Shown here: one piece after another, positions 22,806-36,000 of the stretch
Numbering within the stretch: the stretch's first letter is position 1
How the letters are laid out: every line of letters starts with the position of its first letter
Assembly (NCBI GenBank): GCA_021464415.1
Contig: CM038465.1
Location: 19,065,839 to 19,129,838 of the forward strand
Length of the DNA stretch: 64,000 nt
From: Lonicera japonica
Lineage: Eukaryota; Streptophyta; Magnoliopsida; Dipsacales; Caprifoliaceae
Reading direction: 5' to 3'
Position numbers and translations under genes: made by a program
The notes under the pieces: model-generated
The model's database searches: none
What the model was told of the DNA's origin: nothing
Seen by the model: only the letters and a program-made list of their open reading frames with translations

Positions 22806-24299
22806 TATATAGAACCCAAAGCACTTTTTACAGGTAAATCCCAACCTTGCTATACAATCCAAGCCCTTTCTATAGGCAAGCCTAGCCCTTTCTGTAGGCA
22901 AAACCAAAGCCCTTTCAACATGTAAACCTAAGCCCTCTCCATAACCAAAAAAGCCCCCTTTGAAAGGATATCAGAGAAAGATAGAGAGAAATATTGGAAT
23001 GAGGAAAATTCGCAAAATACAGAGGACGAGCCACACAAAAGGCGTTTGGCCCAATTTCCTCTCTTTGAGAGATCTTCAAGATATGCTTCCAAAGGTTCTC
23101 GGACCGAAAATCATAAACACAATACGACGATGTCAAATGCGAAATTAAAAAGAAAACATTCTTAAATCAGAAGGATGATGATGCTCAGAAAACCTGACAA
23201 AGTGAGAAAGAACAAAGTGGGTACAAGAAAAAATTAAAAGAGTGAAAAAGATGATAAATCCCACAGTGCCTAAAGAAAAGAATATCGAAAAATAAAAAAG
23301 GAAAAAAGATGCAGTGAGAGCCATAACAAGAGTGACATCTAGGCCAAAAGGCCCAGAGCTACATCTTGGGTGAGGAAGGCTGCTAACCATGCGAAAGAAA
23401 AAAAACAAATAAGCTACATTAAAAAGCTTTCAATAAATCAAGGAGGAATAAGGGTATCGAAAAAATATAAAACAATGCAGGCACAAAGATTTTTTCTCTC
23501 ATGAAGTCAAAAAACAATAAGCAGAGTCGCGCCCTCGTGACACGAGAAAAATGCCATGGAAGCAGAGCAAGAGGCGAAGTCCAAACTTTTGCACGAGGTT
23601 TGAGAACCTAGAGAACGTAACTCGATCATTTTTCGAAGAATAAAGAAGCCAGCCAAAAGTTCTTGTTTTTCTAAAAAGAGATCACACCAAAACTTTCTCT
23701 CGCTATCTCTCTATGTCTTCTCAGAAACTCCCACCCTTTCAGCAGATCATCAACTATCATCAATCCCACACATCTCAGCCTTGCATCTTAACCAGTAGGA
23801 TGTCTCATTTCCCCGTAGACCATCAATCATTATACCCCCAGCAATTACCAACCTCTTGTTTTTTAAAGAAAACATCCCCAGCAAATCGTTGTCAGAACCG
23901 TCCCAGCCTGTAGGAGTACAACAACTCAACATCGAATCAAAATTGTTAATGAAATCGTCACTGCATGTAGGAGTACATCAGTTTCAAAAAAAATCGTTGA
24001 CAGAACCGTTCCTGCCTGTGGGAGTACATTAGCTCAACACTGAATCAGAATTGTTAATGGAATCGTCCTTGCCTGTGAGAGTACACCAATTTAATAAAAT
24101 GACCAATTGTTGATAGAACCGTCCCTCACTGTGGGAGTACATCAGTTCAACAAGCAAATCAGAATTGCTAGTAGTCTAATGCATCACAACAAAGTACAGG
24201 GCATGCCCCAAACAATCCATAAATCACCCATCCATCCACTGTGGAGATAAATATCATATCCTGGCATTATTTGCATGGCATTATTTTTAAAATAGCACA
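22806..24299 (+). other. Rest of 3' non-coding region of element A
   Basis: Collinear with 61040-62400 of element B: 'aagccctttctacaggc' short repeats, then an A-rich stretch, a CT-rich stretch near 23700, and at about 23890-24160 three to four units of roughly 85 bp around 'cctgcctgtgggagtacatc'. No coding is supported. Tandem-repeat-rich 3' regions are known in Tat/Ogre elements. Confidence 0.65.
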
Positions 24300-25107
24300 T
24301 AGGAAAAACCTAGTGGGCATTTGTGTTCATAAGAAAAAAGTCTAAAATTGAAATTTGCCGATTCTTGTGTACTGAGACTTCCTGACCTTTGATCATTCTA
24401 AAATTTAAGGGGTTATTGTAATGTACAATAAGGTAGAAGATGCTAAAAAATTAGCTCAATCTTAAGGCCAGGTCTCTAGGAATTCAAAAAATTGGGAGTT
24501 TATTTTGGAAAATCAGACGGGAGCCTTCCTGAAGCCCAAATAAGCTCAAATTTGGTCAGTCAATAGGTCCTAGCATAGGTAACAACATACTAAAAATTCA
24601 GATCGATCTAATTTTCCGTTTATCTAGAATGGGAAAAACCATCTCGGGTGAATAGTGTATGTCGTGTAGATAGATGCTCCAAGGGCATCTGTCCACACGA
24701 CAAACCCTCTCTAGCCTAGCCCGTATTATTCTACAGATATAAATGCACCTGCACAGACCCCATTTGTAGCTTCAGTCAGCTCTGGGATTTCGGGAACAGT
24801 GCTCTAAAATAGTATTCTACTATTCAAGGCTCTCGTGTATTTTTTTATCTCACGAACGACTTTGTTTTTTATCTGTGTTTATTTTATCAATCATAATTGA
24901 TTAATCGCATGTAAAAATTATTGATTATCTCAAAATCAGTCCATATTTCATATTTAAACCCCGTTTTCAAAAGCAAAGGCATGGAACGAGTTGTAACTAT
25001 TTTTAAACATATTTTTATCAGCTAAAATTATAAAATCTCGATTTTATCAGTCTTGGTCCATGAAAGAATTAATGAGCGTTTGCACTCGATTTAATCTCTA
25101 AATAATA
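24300..25107 (+). repeat. Truncated 3' LTR of element A
   Basis: Matches 15735-16550 of the 5' LTR but lacks about 470 bp at the start and about 720 bp at the end. The promoter hairpin is kept (TGTCGTGTAGATAGAT at 24660-24675, ATCTGTCCACACGACA at 24687-24702), as is TATAAAT at 24738-24744. Compared with the 5' LTR it has many substitutions, so the element is old. Confidence 0.8.
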
Positions 25108-26850
25108 ATAATTCCATTGCTTATTAATGAGACTAAATAATAATAATGGTACTAGTAATGTTGGTAACTATATCTATATAATTATATAAAGGTAGGATTA
25201 ATTCCATTGCTTATTTTACAATGCAGTTATATTTATAAGAAGTTTCGAACTTTAAATCTTTTTACAAAGTAATACGATTTTCATCCGCTACACCATTTAA
25301 TATATATTTTTAATATTTTAATTTAAATTAAATATATTTGAAGAAAACATGTATCGAATGTGATAGATAGTATAGTATGTAAGAAAATGCCTATCTAGCG
25401 GAACGTAAAACCAATTGAATTTCACCGACCAATTTCCACCACGTATCTTTTGCATGTTTGGACGAGTATTCAGCCCTATTTTATTAATTACATACTTTTA
25501 TCCCACAATTGTATTATTTATATTTTAAAACGTTATTAAACATATTTTATTAATTGTTTATTAATTTTTACCCAATCTTTTTATTATTTTCTAAATCATA
25601 GAATAAATGGTAATTACTTAGACTCTTTTATATATATATATACAAATTTAGCATCCTACTCCTATGGATCAAGTGACCGGGATACACTAATAGGCTACAA
25701 GGCCGCAGTCCACATTAGTTTTACAGTAAAAATTAGACCTGTTAGAATCACATGTTACACAATAAAATCATGCGAAGCGGCTTGAAGATATAAGTTAATA
25801 GTTGAATCCCTAGCAAATTCAGATGGTTATCGGGGTTTACTCATTTGACACAAAATGATAACAAAATAGGTTACGGTTTACCCATAACGAATACGGTCAC
25901 CGTAAGACCACTTAATTTTTGTTTTAATAAAATTAATGTTCATTAAATTAAGAAATGATTTGTAGCTATTTTAGTATCATAGATGTTTGTCATTCGTAAT
26001 TTTAATCATTCACTCATCTTATTCTAGTGACAAAAAATTATGGAATTTTTTTAAAAAAATAAAAAATTATTTCCTTCATGGGTACTATCGGGTTGTGTCA
26101 TGTCACATAACAATAAACCGAGTCGTATACGAATATAAAAACTCACTTTATAGCTTATCAAGTGGTGACAAAATTTACACAAATTCGTTATGATTAACGA
26201 AATTGGCACAAACTGACTTGTTGACAGGTTTACGGTAAAACCATTCATAATAATAATTTTGGGGACAAATCAATTTTATTACTCTAAAGATGTTATAAAT
26301 TAATAGAGTTTTAGTTGAAAAAAAATCTTTTTTAACTTACTTATTTTTAATAAAGCCGTCTCCCCAGCGATTTTTGATTTAAGCTTGACGAAGTTGCATC
26401 GAATTTTTTTTTTATAGTAAATTTGGTGGAAGAATAATTCATGTTCAGTCCAAAAATTAATTTAATGAGCTAAATATTAAATAGTGTACGGTCTCTTTGG
26501 TAAATACAAATAAATTATTATTATTGTTATATAGGATTGGAGATATTGGCATTCGTAAAATACTAAATAACATTTTTCTTTTTATTCGGTCTTTGCAATT
26601 GAATAAAATATCTATTACTTGATATTTGAAGAGCAAATATAAATTTATGTACTCGATCGTTAACAACCGAATAAATGATCGTAAGTAAATAGCTTGTAGG
26701 CTCTACTATTTATTTATTTCAAATTTGGTTTCTTCTGTCGGAGTGTAAATGGCCAAAATTGAGGTCTATTTTAGTTGGGTCTCACTTACCTCTCATCTGG
26801 GCCGTTGAAGGATAAAAACTTGTACGGTTGTGATTGCTTGCTCATGTAAT
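25108..26850. other. AT-rich intergenic DNA upstream of TNL-2
   Basis: No gene, no clear element. The short ORFs here are AT-rich, have no recognisable motif and overlap one another on both strands. Confidence 0.5.
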
Positions 26851-26852
26851 GT

Positions 26853-26877
26853 TTGACCTTTTCTTTGTTTCTTGACT
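26853..26877 (+). promoter_or_regulatory. W-box pair upstream of TNL-2
   Basis: TTGACC at 26853-26858 and TTGACT at 26872-26877, with a further TTGACT just after the first ATG. TTGAC[C/T] is the WRKY-binding core, common in defence gene promoters. Short motifs occur by chance, so this is suggestive only. Confidence 0.35.
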
Positions 26878-27061
26878 GGAAAAAGATGAAAACTTGTATA
26901 ATTTATGTTGTTAAATTATTATATGTTAATAAGGTTATATTCTCGGCCGGCCCATATATGTTTTCTGAATGATTGAGTTGACTGAGAACTTGAGAAGGGC
27001 AGTTTGCGTCTTTTTACACTCAATTAATCTAACTTGGCCTGGTCCAGAAGCAAAAGTAAAA

Positions 27062-27612
27062 ATGGGAAGGCAAATCAAAGAAGAAGAACCACCGTTTTCT
27101 TTGTCATCATATCCGGCGGGGGAGCCTTCTAATAATCATCGTCATCATGGGTGGAAGCACGACGTATTCTTAAGCTTTCGAGGGAAAGATATTAGGAAGA
27201 CTTTCGTTGATCATCTCTACTCTGCTCTCCACCAGAGAGGGATTTTCACTTTCAAGGACGACGAGAGGTTAGAAAGAGGGAGATCAATAGCACCCGAACT
27301 CCTCGAAGCCATCGAGGTTTCAAGGTTTGCAATCGTAGTTTTCTCCAAAAACTATGCCTCTTCGTCTTGGTGTTTGGACGAGCTTGCCAAGATCATGGAT
27401 TGCCATAACAATAACAATCACAAATACATGGCGGCACAATTAACAGTTATCCCAATCTTCTACGACATCCGGCCTTCGGATGTAGGAAACCAGGAAAGGC
27501 ATTTTGGAGAAATGTTTCTCAAACACGATTCCGACAAGGTCCAAATCTGGAGACAAGCTCTTAGAGATGCATCTAACTTATCGGGCTGGGATTTGCAGAA
27601 CATTGCAAATGG
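27062..27612 (+). CDS. TNL-2 exon 1: TIR domain (intact)
   Basis: Start chosen at ATG 27062 (MGRQIKEEE), which leaves a short low-complexity lead before the domain; an upstream in-frame ATG exists at 26969. The TIR domain begins with HDVFLSFRGKDIRKTFVDHL, then IFTFKDDERLERG around the BB-loop, then YASSSWCLDELAKIMD. The last contains the Glu that is catalytic in plant TIR NADases, and FYDIRPSDV follows. The exon ends ...NIANG at a GG/GTAAGT donor (27612/27613). The split codon joins in phase with exon 2 at 36900. TIR domains assemble after receptor activation and hydrolyse NAD+ to immune signalling molecules. Reading past the donor hits TAA at 27614-27616, so an unspliced transcript would give a TIR-only protein. 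The rest of the gene is broken, but nothing in this exon is damaged. Confidence 0.92.
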
Positions 27613-28309
27613 GTAAGTAATTGATAATTATATTTAATTTAATTTCTAAGGGAAAGAAACAACACACTCGCCCATATATAATATATTAATTAGATCTGTT
27701 ATATTGTTTTGTTAGGCTTTGATTTCCCGACATAGGATTTATAGATTAACACACCCGTCAGTTGTGATAAAATTTTGATCCAAGCACATGGACTAATTAT
27801 AATGAGTGACATGGAACCCATGTAGCTATTGAGCATGAGACATGGGTGAACAACCTGTGTATATTAAACCTACGTCCCTATGGGTTATTTTAATTACATA
27901 CTATAACCGGCAGTATACGTAATACAAGTGTAATATAACTACATTCTAATTCCTCACCTTATGTATGGTAAGTATTCAATAATAGAATAAGCAAATTAAA
28001 TCATAGATGGTCAAGCGATAATAGCACGTGTTCTTTAAGTTTAAAATATCGAGTTCAAGTCTTTAGAGCATTGACATTGCATAAGCCATAAGGTATGCTA
28101 AATTAATAAATTTGTAAATTTAGTGTCAAGTTTGTGAAAGAGCTATGATGCACATTATAAAAAGAAGAGTACACAGTCTAGATGACCGCTAAACTTTCGA
28201 CCCAGTACCACTTTGGTCACCAAACTTTAAAACGAACCACTTTGGCCATCCAACTTTCCAGTGAGTACCATTTTGGTCATTTCAGTCAAATATTCTAGAG
28301 AGAGAGAAC
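27613..28309 (+). other. Start of TNL-2 intron 1
   Basis: Begins GTAAGTAATTG. Two parts of it recur downstream of the duplicated TIR exon: 27613-27690 at 31557-31620, and about 27715-27860 at about 31908-32055. A dispersed repeat phrased 'accactttggtcaccaaacttt' is at about 28190-28290. Confidence 0.7.
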
Positions 28310-31300
28310 TGAGAGTATGAAAAAAGAAATGTTATTCTTCTCACCTTTAGAAGAATTTATATAAGAAAAGTATACAAGATAATTAAGGTAATTTTGTTAA
28401 CTAAGCAATTAATACAATAAATATTACAACATATCGACTCACGCTAACACTCCCCCTCAAGTTGGCGAATACACATCAACCATGCTCAACTTGCTCGGTG
28501 AGTTGTAAAACACTTTTCTGGAAACCCCTTTTGTGAGGATAATCTACAAGCTGCTCTTCAATAGAGACGAAAGGAAAGCTAACAAGGTTGGCATCTAGCT
28601 TTTCCTTTACAAAATGACGATCAACCTTCACATGCTTAGTCCGATCATGCTGGACTGGATTTAGCGAGATATCAATAGCTGCTCTGTTGTCACAGTAAAC
28701 TGCATAGCGTTTTTAGGTTCTAAACCCAAATCATACATCAAACTTCTCAACCACATCAATTCACACACTCCATGTGCCATCCCTCTATACTCAACCTCAG
28801 CACTTGATCGTGCCACTACTTTTTGTTTCTTGTTCTTCCATGTAATAAGATTACCTCCTACAAAGGTAAAGTACCTTAACGTTGACCTTTTATCAGTAAT
28901 ATTCCCAGCCCATTCTGCATCTATAAAGCCACAAACTTCGAGACAGTCATTGTTTTTAGAAAACATCACTCATCTTCCTGGAGACGACTTCAAGTATCTC
29001 AAAATTCTGACTACGACATCCACTTGATTCTCACTCGGATTGTGCATGAACTGACTTACCACACTAATGGCATATGCTATATCTGGCCTAGTATGAGCCA
29101 AATAAATTAACCGCCCAACCAATCTTGGATAGTGAGCTTAATCAGCAGGTATCTGGTCCGGATACTCTGCTAAGCAATGATTTTGTTCAATAAGAGTGTT
29201 AACGGGTTTGCAATCCAACATACCAGTCTCTGCCAACAAGTCAAGAATGTACTTTTTCTAGCACAGGTAAATCCCTTCATTCTCCTTTACTACCTCGATC
29301 TCTAAGAAATACTTGAGTGCACCTAAATCCTTCATTTCAAACTCAGAGGCTAACTGCCTCTGCAATCTATCAATCTCAATCGTATCATCACTAGCGATCA
29401 TCATATCATCAACATAAATAATCAGAGTTGTTACCTTCCCTTGTTGGTGCTTGATGAACAATGTATGGTGTACGTTGCTTTGTCTATATCCCACTTTCTT
29501 CATGAATTATAAGAACCTTCCAAATTACATACGAGGTGACTGTTTGAGTTCATATAGGGATTTTTCCAATTTACAAACAAAATTACCATAAGAGGCTGCC
29601 ACATACCCTGGTGAAAGAGCCATGTAAACTTTCTCAGCTAACTCTCCATGGATAAACACTCTCTTGACATTAAACTACCGAAGAGGCCAGTTAAAACTCA
29701 CCGCAAATGATAATAATACCCAAATAGTGTTTATTTTTGCAATAGGAGCAAAGGTCTCATCGTAGTCTATCCCATATGTTTGAGTAAATCCTTGGGCTAT
29801 AAGTCGAGCTTTATATCGATTTATAAAACCATCCGCATTATGCTTTATAGTAAACACCCAACGACAACCTACAGCCTTTTTTGCTTTGTGGCGAAGTCAC
29901 AAGTTATTAGTTATTATTTTTTTGTAATGCCTCCATCTCGTCCTCCATTGCCTTCCTTAACTTAGGATTATCCAAGGCATCCTGCACTTTGTTAGGAACT
30001 GATACATCAGATATTTGATTCACAAATAACTCATATGACTTTGACAATCTACTAGTGGAAATGTAATTTGCAACTGGATACTTTGATTTTGCATGAAGGG
30101 TAGGTTCACATCTTTTGGCTGGATAACCACATGTTGACCGACTGGGTAATATATATTGTCCAATATTAAACTCGTTACTATTAGTACTAGTTAGTGGACA
30201 TACCTCAGATGAGTGACTTTTAGCACCAAGGAGTTAGGGACCGAGGGTATGAGTAATAGTGGAGGAGGCAGATATGATTTGAACTTCTGGTGTCTGAACC
30301 TGGATGTCATTTGGAATTTCTGTTTCTGAGTGAACTTGAGGATTTGGTGGGTTAAGCGCCTAAACTGGAATTGAACTACTATGTCTGCCTTTATATCGTC
30401 TTCCACCTGCGAATTTTCTTCTTCACTACTAGTTAGCTCTTCAAAATATGAATTATCCCCCTAAAGAGTAGAGTCATTTGAGGAGAAATAAATCATGTCT
30501 TCAAAAAAAGTAACAGGCATAGTGACATAATACTTTTAAGTAAGTGGATGATAACACTTGTACTCTTTTTGACATCCCCCATAATCAACAAATACACACT
30601 TAATCGCTCGGGCATCTAACTTGGACCTTTGATTTTTAGAGACATGGACAAAGACAACACAGCCAAAGACACAAGCTAGAAGGTTATGAACTGAAGGTAA
30701 CGACACATGAGATGCAAGCACCTTAAGTGGATTTTTTTTCCTGAAAGACATTACACGAAAAATGATTAATGGGGTAGGAGGAAGCTGCTGCAGCATCATT
30801 GCAAAGGTACTTAGGCATATGAGAAGAAAAAAGGAGGGCACGAGCCATATCAAGTAAGTGATGGTTTTTTCTTTCAGAGACTATATTTTGTTCTTGTGTT
30901 TGTGGACACGTAGTTTGGTGAATAATGCCATGCATTTGAAGAAATTCGCTAAAGGCATTATTGACATACTCGCCCCCATTATTAGACCAAAGGATTTTAT
31001 TGTTATTATTGTACCGTGTTTGAATTAGATTGCAAAAAGCTTGAAAATCTGAAAAAAAAAAACTTCTTCTTTGGTTATAAGAAGAATTAACCGTGACAAT
31101 CTCATACAATCGTCAATGAACAACACAAAGTACCGCATACCAGATACAACGAACTCTCTAGAGGGTCCCCAAATATCAGAATGAATCAACTCAAAAGAGA
31201 TAATACTTTTGTTAGAAATACTGGGAGAATAAGTGGCACGATGACTCTTGGCCAAAACACAGGTTTCACAATGTAAAACGGACTCATCAACACCAATAAA

Positions 31301-31346
31301 CAAAGTAGGCATAGTTTTTTTTCATAATACGGAATGAGGGATACTA
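28310..31346 (-). mobile_element. 5'-truncated Copia retrotransposon in TNL-2 intron
   Basis: Minus-strand pol remnant. In element order: GAG-pre-integrase/integrase (31312-30536, LIHSDIWGP, CVLAKSHRATYS), RT ([20 protein letters not shown] near 29800; IYVDDMMIASDD near 29420), RNase H (ARSSAEVEYRGMAHGVCELMW near 28790). A polypurine tract (reverse complement of CTCCCCCTCAAG at 28450-28461) follows, then a short 3' LTR at 28310-28449 (140 bp, TG...CA). Gag, protease and the 5' LTR are missing; the element ends abruptly at about 31346 against a copied TIR exon. Many stops and frameshifts are present. Confidence 0.88.
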
Positions 31347-31348
31347 GC

Positions 31349-31556
31349 ATCATGGATTGCCATAACAATTAAAAATATATGAAGGCACAATTAACAGTTA
31401 TCCCAGTCTTCTACGACGTCCAGGCTTCAGATGTACGAAAACAGGAAGGGCATTTTGGGGAAATATTTTTGAAACACGATTCCTACAAGGTCCGAATTTG
31501 GAGACAAGCTCCCAGAGAAACTTATCTGGACGGAGTTTGAAGAACGTAGCTAATGG
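31349..31556 (+). pseudogene. Duplicated 3' part of the TNL TIR exon
   Basis: Matches about 27391-27612 from 'atcatggattgccataac' to the 'aatgggtaagta' donor, with deletions, an early stop and frameshifts. The donor and the following intron are also copied. It has no 5' half: the copy begins exactly where the Copia fragment stops. It shows a tandem TNL duplication whose middle was lost. Confidence 0.9.
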
Positions 31557-31987
31557 GTAAGTAACTGATAATTATATTTAACACACTCGCCCATATATAA
31601 CATCTTGTTTAGATCTTCCACTTAAAACATGTAGTCAGTCTTAAATAAATTTTAGACTTATTTATGAAAAACTACTCGATCTGATCATTCAATTACAATA
31701 TTTAATTTATATTGGGAATGTATCTTATCGATGATTCAATTTCCCAGCAGCACGAACTTAGTATCCATGCTTTAAGTGGGACTAGGTTTGCTCTAATACC
31801 ATACGCCCGGCTCAAGTCCTTCCATCTGAGAGATGGATACTCTCAAGTTATCATTTAAGTTCATTGTACACGAATATAAGGCTAGGACTCCTTTGTTATA
31901 TTATTCTATAAGGCTTTGATTTCCTAACATAGGATTTACTGATTAATACACACCTAAATTATGACAAAATTTTGATCCAAGCACGTT

Positions 31988-33000
31988 GACTAATTATAAT
32001 GCGTGATGTGGAACCCATGTAGCTATTGGGCATGAGACATGGGTGAATTCCCTATGTATACATGGGCGGACCCAGGAATTTTTGATTAGGTGGGGTGAGT
32101 TCAAGCAATGTTATAAACAACCAAAAAATAAATAAATTTGAAGGCTTGTTTGATTTAACGATGGAAGTACTTATCACATTATCAAAATAATAAACAACTT
32201 GTGAAATATAATTTTATTTTATTACAAAAAAATAAGTGGTTGTTATCTAAAATACATTTACTACTTAGACCAAACATTGTTACATGTTGCTAATGCGTTT
32301 TAAAAAGCGTGTGAAAGAATGAAGAAAAAAAAAGAGTAAGACTTAAAGTTTGAGATAGAGAATTACATTTTATTCCAAGTTTCTAAATTAAGAATTAAGA
32401 TTTCATTGTTAAATAATTTATCTTTTAAGACAAAATTTATATAACAATTTGTACATACCAAAATTTTTAGTAAAGTACAATTTGTACATACCAAAATTTT
32501 GACTAATTATAATGAGTGACGTGGAACATGTAGCTATTGGGCATGAGACATGGGTGAATCGCCTACGTATATATGGGCGGACCGAGGAATTTTTGATAAT
32601 TAGGTGGGGTGAGTTCAAGCAATGTTATAAACAACCAATAAATAAATAAATTTGAAGGTTCGTTTGATTTAACGATAGAAGTACTTTTCACATTATCAAA
32701 ATAATAAACAACTAGTGAAATATAATTTTATTTTATTACAAAAGAAGTAGTGGTTGTTATCTAAAATACATTTACTACTTAGACCAAACATTGTTACATG
32801 TTGCTAATGCGTTTTAAAAAGAGTGTGAAAGAATGAAGAAAAAAAAAGAGTAAGACTTAAAGTTTGAGATAGAGAATTACATTTTATTCCTAGTTTCTTA
32901 ATTAAGAATTAAGATTTCATTGTTAAATAATTTATCTTTTAAGACAAAATTTATGTAACAATTTGTACATACCAAATTTTTTTGTAAAGTACAATATATT
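31988..33000 (+). repeat. 513-bp tandem duplication in the TNL-2 intron
   Basis: Unit 1 (31988-32500) and unit 2 (from 32501) both begin GACTAATTATAATG and share 'tatgggcggacc-aggaatttttgat', long A/T tracts and 'gacttaaagtttgagatagagaatta'. Both contain part of the dispersed repeat starting 'gggcggaccCaggaattttt'. Identity is high, so the duplication is younger than the TNL exon duplication beside it. Confidence 0.85.
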
Positions 33001-36000
33001 ACCAAAAAAATCAAGCATAATGAAAGAAAAAATAAAAAAAATCTATTGATATGTACAAATTGTTACATAAATTTTGTCTTAAAAGAACAAAATTACCAGA
33101 AGAGGTAACAATAGTGATATGTACAAGAGTTACTATTGATATGTAACAATAGTGTCCATTTATAGGTATACACAAACCAAAACAAACTCAAAAACTATAA
33201 CAAAATAAAGAACAAAAAAAAATCTCAACTGTACACTCATGAGCTCAATGGCGGTCCTCCCCCCCTTCAAAGACTTCTCAGCTGCACACTCATGAGCATA
33301 ATGGCAGACCATACTATAGATTCTATTAGGCAGTTTCTCTTACCTTTTTTTGTTTTGAGCAAGGTTATTTTTGCTTTTTTCTCTGGTTACATAAGCCACT
33401 ATATGTATTTTGTTCTGATTATCTTGCTCTGGCTGCTTTGTTTGGTTATTGATCTTCATGTTCATGTTAGATCAGTTCACAAACATTTTTTGTATAGGCA
33501 TAGGTTTGTTTTTTGTCCTATAAAGTGTATGTACATTTCCTTTCTTACGCCTAGAGGGTGGGCTTTTGTAACCCTCAACCTTATTTTTAATATTTTATGG
33601 TAGCACCTTAGTGCCTAAGGGCCTAATGGATTTTCTCAAAAAAAAATTAACAAAACAAATAAAAAAATACTCTCACATCAACATTTCAAGCATACGCATT
33701 TATAGATATATGCAAATAAATGGAATCAAATCTTAATCAATAGATTATCAAAAACAAACCACAAGAAACTAATGTCAAAACTATATCTAAGTATATATAT
33801 ACACATATATGAAATACTCTCACATCAATTGACAAATTTCAGCATATACATATTTATTTATATGTGTATGCAATTTCATTTCTAACAAAAAGCTAGAAAT
33901 TAAGCCATAACGCAAAGGAAAGCAAACCAAAACAAGCTCAGAACTATAACTAAATATCTGCGCAATATCCAATTAAAAGTTTCACATAATATCCAATAGT
34001 GGTCATTTGGTATTTTGGTGCAATTGGTAATCGTACAATACGTACCCAATCAAAATTGGCACAGTTCATAATCGATTACTCCCTGCAGCACATGTAGAGG
34101 TTGATAACATTTTTGGGATTGTAAGGTTAACCCTATGAACAGTGTAAATGGGTTGAGTTTAAGTTCAAATTGTTTGGTATGACGGTGGCCTGGTGGGATT
34201 CAAAGGTGGAGAGAAAGAGACGGAGCCATATGGGGGGGGGGGGAGCTATTGTCATTCCTTATTTCACTAAATGAAAGTATGAAACCCTAAATTTCTTACT
34301 TAATTTGTACCATATGTTATTTTGGTAGTATTGTGGGACATTTGGTATTTTTCTACAATTAGTAATTGTACAGTACGGTATACCATGGTTAATACCAATA
34401 TTTTTGTATGGTACAGTGTACCATATGTATTGATTTTCAGTACAGTGCCGCGCCATAATATTTCAGTATGGTAAAAATATTGATCGATACTGTTCCATTT
34501 CCAAATATTAGTACAATTTGGTAATAGTACTGTATGGTATGGGTTGGTTTGGTAATTGTGGTACAAAAATCCACCCCCACTCGTACCCCAGCAAGTTATC
34601 GTACGTAGGAAACTAATTCACTAGCCTGTTGACAAATCCCTATTGCCGCCATGGTCTGCCCCCTTCTCCTCCTCCGGCGACTTCTATTTCTCCGATACCT
34701 ATCATAGATTAAAGGTCTAGATAAAATACAAAAAACTAGTGCTTGAGAATGGTCCAACATGCATATTTTGTCACAACGTTGATGCATTAAGGATAATTTT
34801 TACAGTGGAATAGTCTAACGCTTTTATGAAAATACCATTGTTATCATACTCGAGTTGGTTCCAGTCACGTACTTGAAACATAATCTATTGATTAGTGTCA
34901 TATTTTATTCATGCATAATTTTGTTTATAAGAATTGGTAGCACTAATGCGATTCTTATTTCATTAGTAAATATAAAATTAAACTTTTACAAGAAAAGTTC
35001 ATCAACAAAGAAGAAAACTAAAATTATATATATCATAAGATTCACTTTGCTAATGTATATTTTTTGTTTTGTTTTATTTTATGCATATCAAATAAAACAT
35101 TGTAAAAAAAGTTCTTCTAAAATAATCATAAATATAATGTAAAAATAATTATTTTTAGCCGAGTGTCCAAAATTTTTAATGGTCAAAAATCCCAATTAAT
35201 CCAATTTAATTATTTAAAGGTGGCTAACAAATAAAACCTAATTTTAAAAAACGCGATTTTTTTTTGAGTATTTTTAATCCCACTAGAAATGGGATGAACT
35301 AATCGCCCTCTTAGGTGGTATAGTTATAATCGATCTTTTGTGGGATAAAAGGTCTATCTATGTGGGATTAAATTTATCCTACACATTTTAAAACCTTGTA
35401 CCAAACGTAAGATTGAATAACTATATCCTATCTTCTCCCACCACCAAGCATATGATAGGATAAAATTTTACTATCATGTCCCTCCTATATATAGCCTGTG
35501 CGGCAAACACATCTTGGATGATGTGAAAAGGAAAGGAAAGTGAAAGAAATATATGTTCTTACCTTTTTTATGTGTTTGGTTTGCAGGTCAATATTCTAGA
35601 ACTTTCCTACAACATTCTTACAAGAAAAGTTTTCATACAAAACGCATTCCACAAATGTACGTGATTTTGAGGGAACTAATGGGAAACTTAGAGATTTATG
35701 TAGTAAAATATGATTCATTATTGTTAGTATGTAATCATTAATTTTGAAACTAATTATCGTCATTATATTCAAATATTTATATCATTCATTTGTAAGTAAT
35801 ATTAAAGTTATATTAATATGAATTTTATTGTATTTTCCCTAGAATTTACTTGTAGTTATAGTTTTAAATCAAAATTTTATGTTAATAAGAAATTATAGAA
35901 AAAAATGTATTTATTAATTTTGTATTACTACATGAAAAAAAAAATCAAATTAAATTATAACTTTTAACAAAAATTAAGTTGTGTTTATATATTTGTTAAT

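Larger units (their letters stand above)
15268..25107 (+). mobile_element. Element A: decayed Tat/Ogre-like Ty3 retrotransposon
   Basis: A ~2-kb 5' LTR is followed by GTGGCGACTTTGCTGGGGAC, the tRNA-binding phrase usual for Tat/Ogre-type elements. After it come a degenerate gag, a long non-coding 3' region with minisatellites, and a partial 3' LTR. There is no protease, reverse transcriptase or integrase. It is collinear with element B at 52170-62943. A solo LTR (20267-21687) is nested in it. The 3' LTR is truncated at both ends, so no target duplication can be read. Confidence 0.85.

Noticed and set aside
22418..22925. Repetitive ORFs (ESNH... and RLSMRHSDVI...) in element A
   Set aside because: By-products of the ~30-bp array; the equivalent frames are not kept in element B.
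28250..28460. A complete Copia element in the TNL intron
   Set aside because: Only one short LTR, the tract and the 3' part of pol are present; no 5' LTR, PBS, gag or target duplication could be found near 31346.
33292..33603. 103-codon hydrophobic ORF
   Set aside because: T-rich DNA gives Phe/Leu/Ile-rich translations by chance. The surrounding sequence looks more like the tail of a LINE, and there is no signal peptide logic or homologue I recognise.
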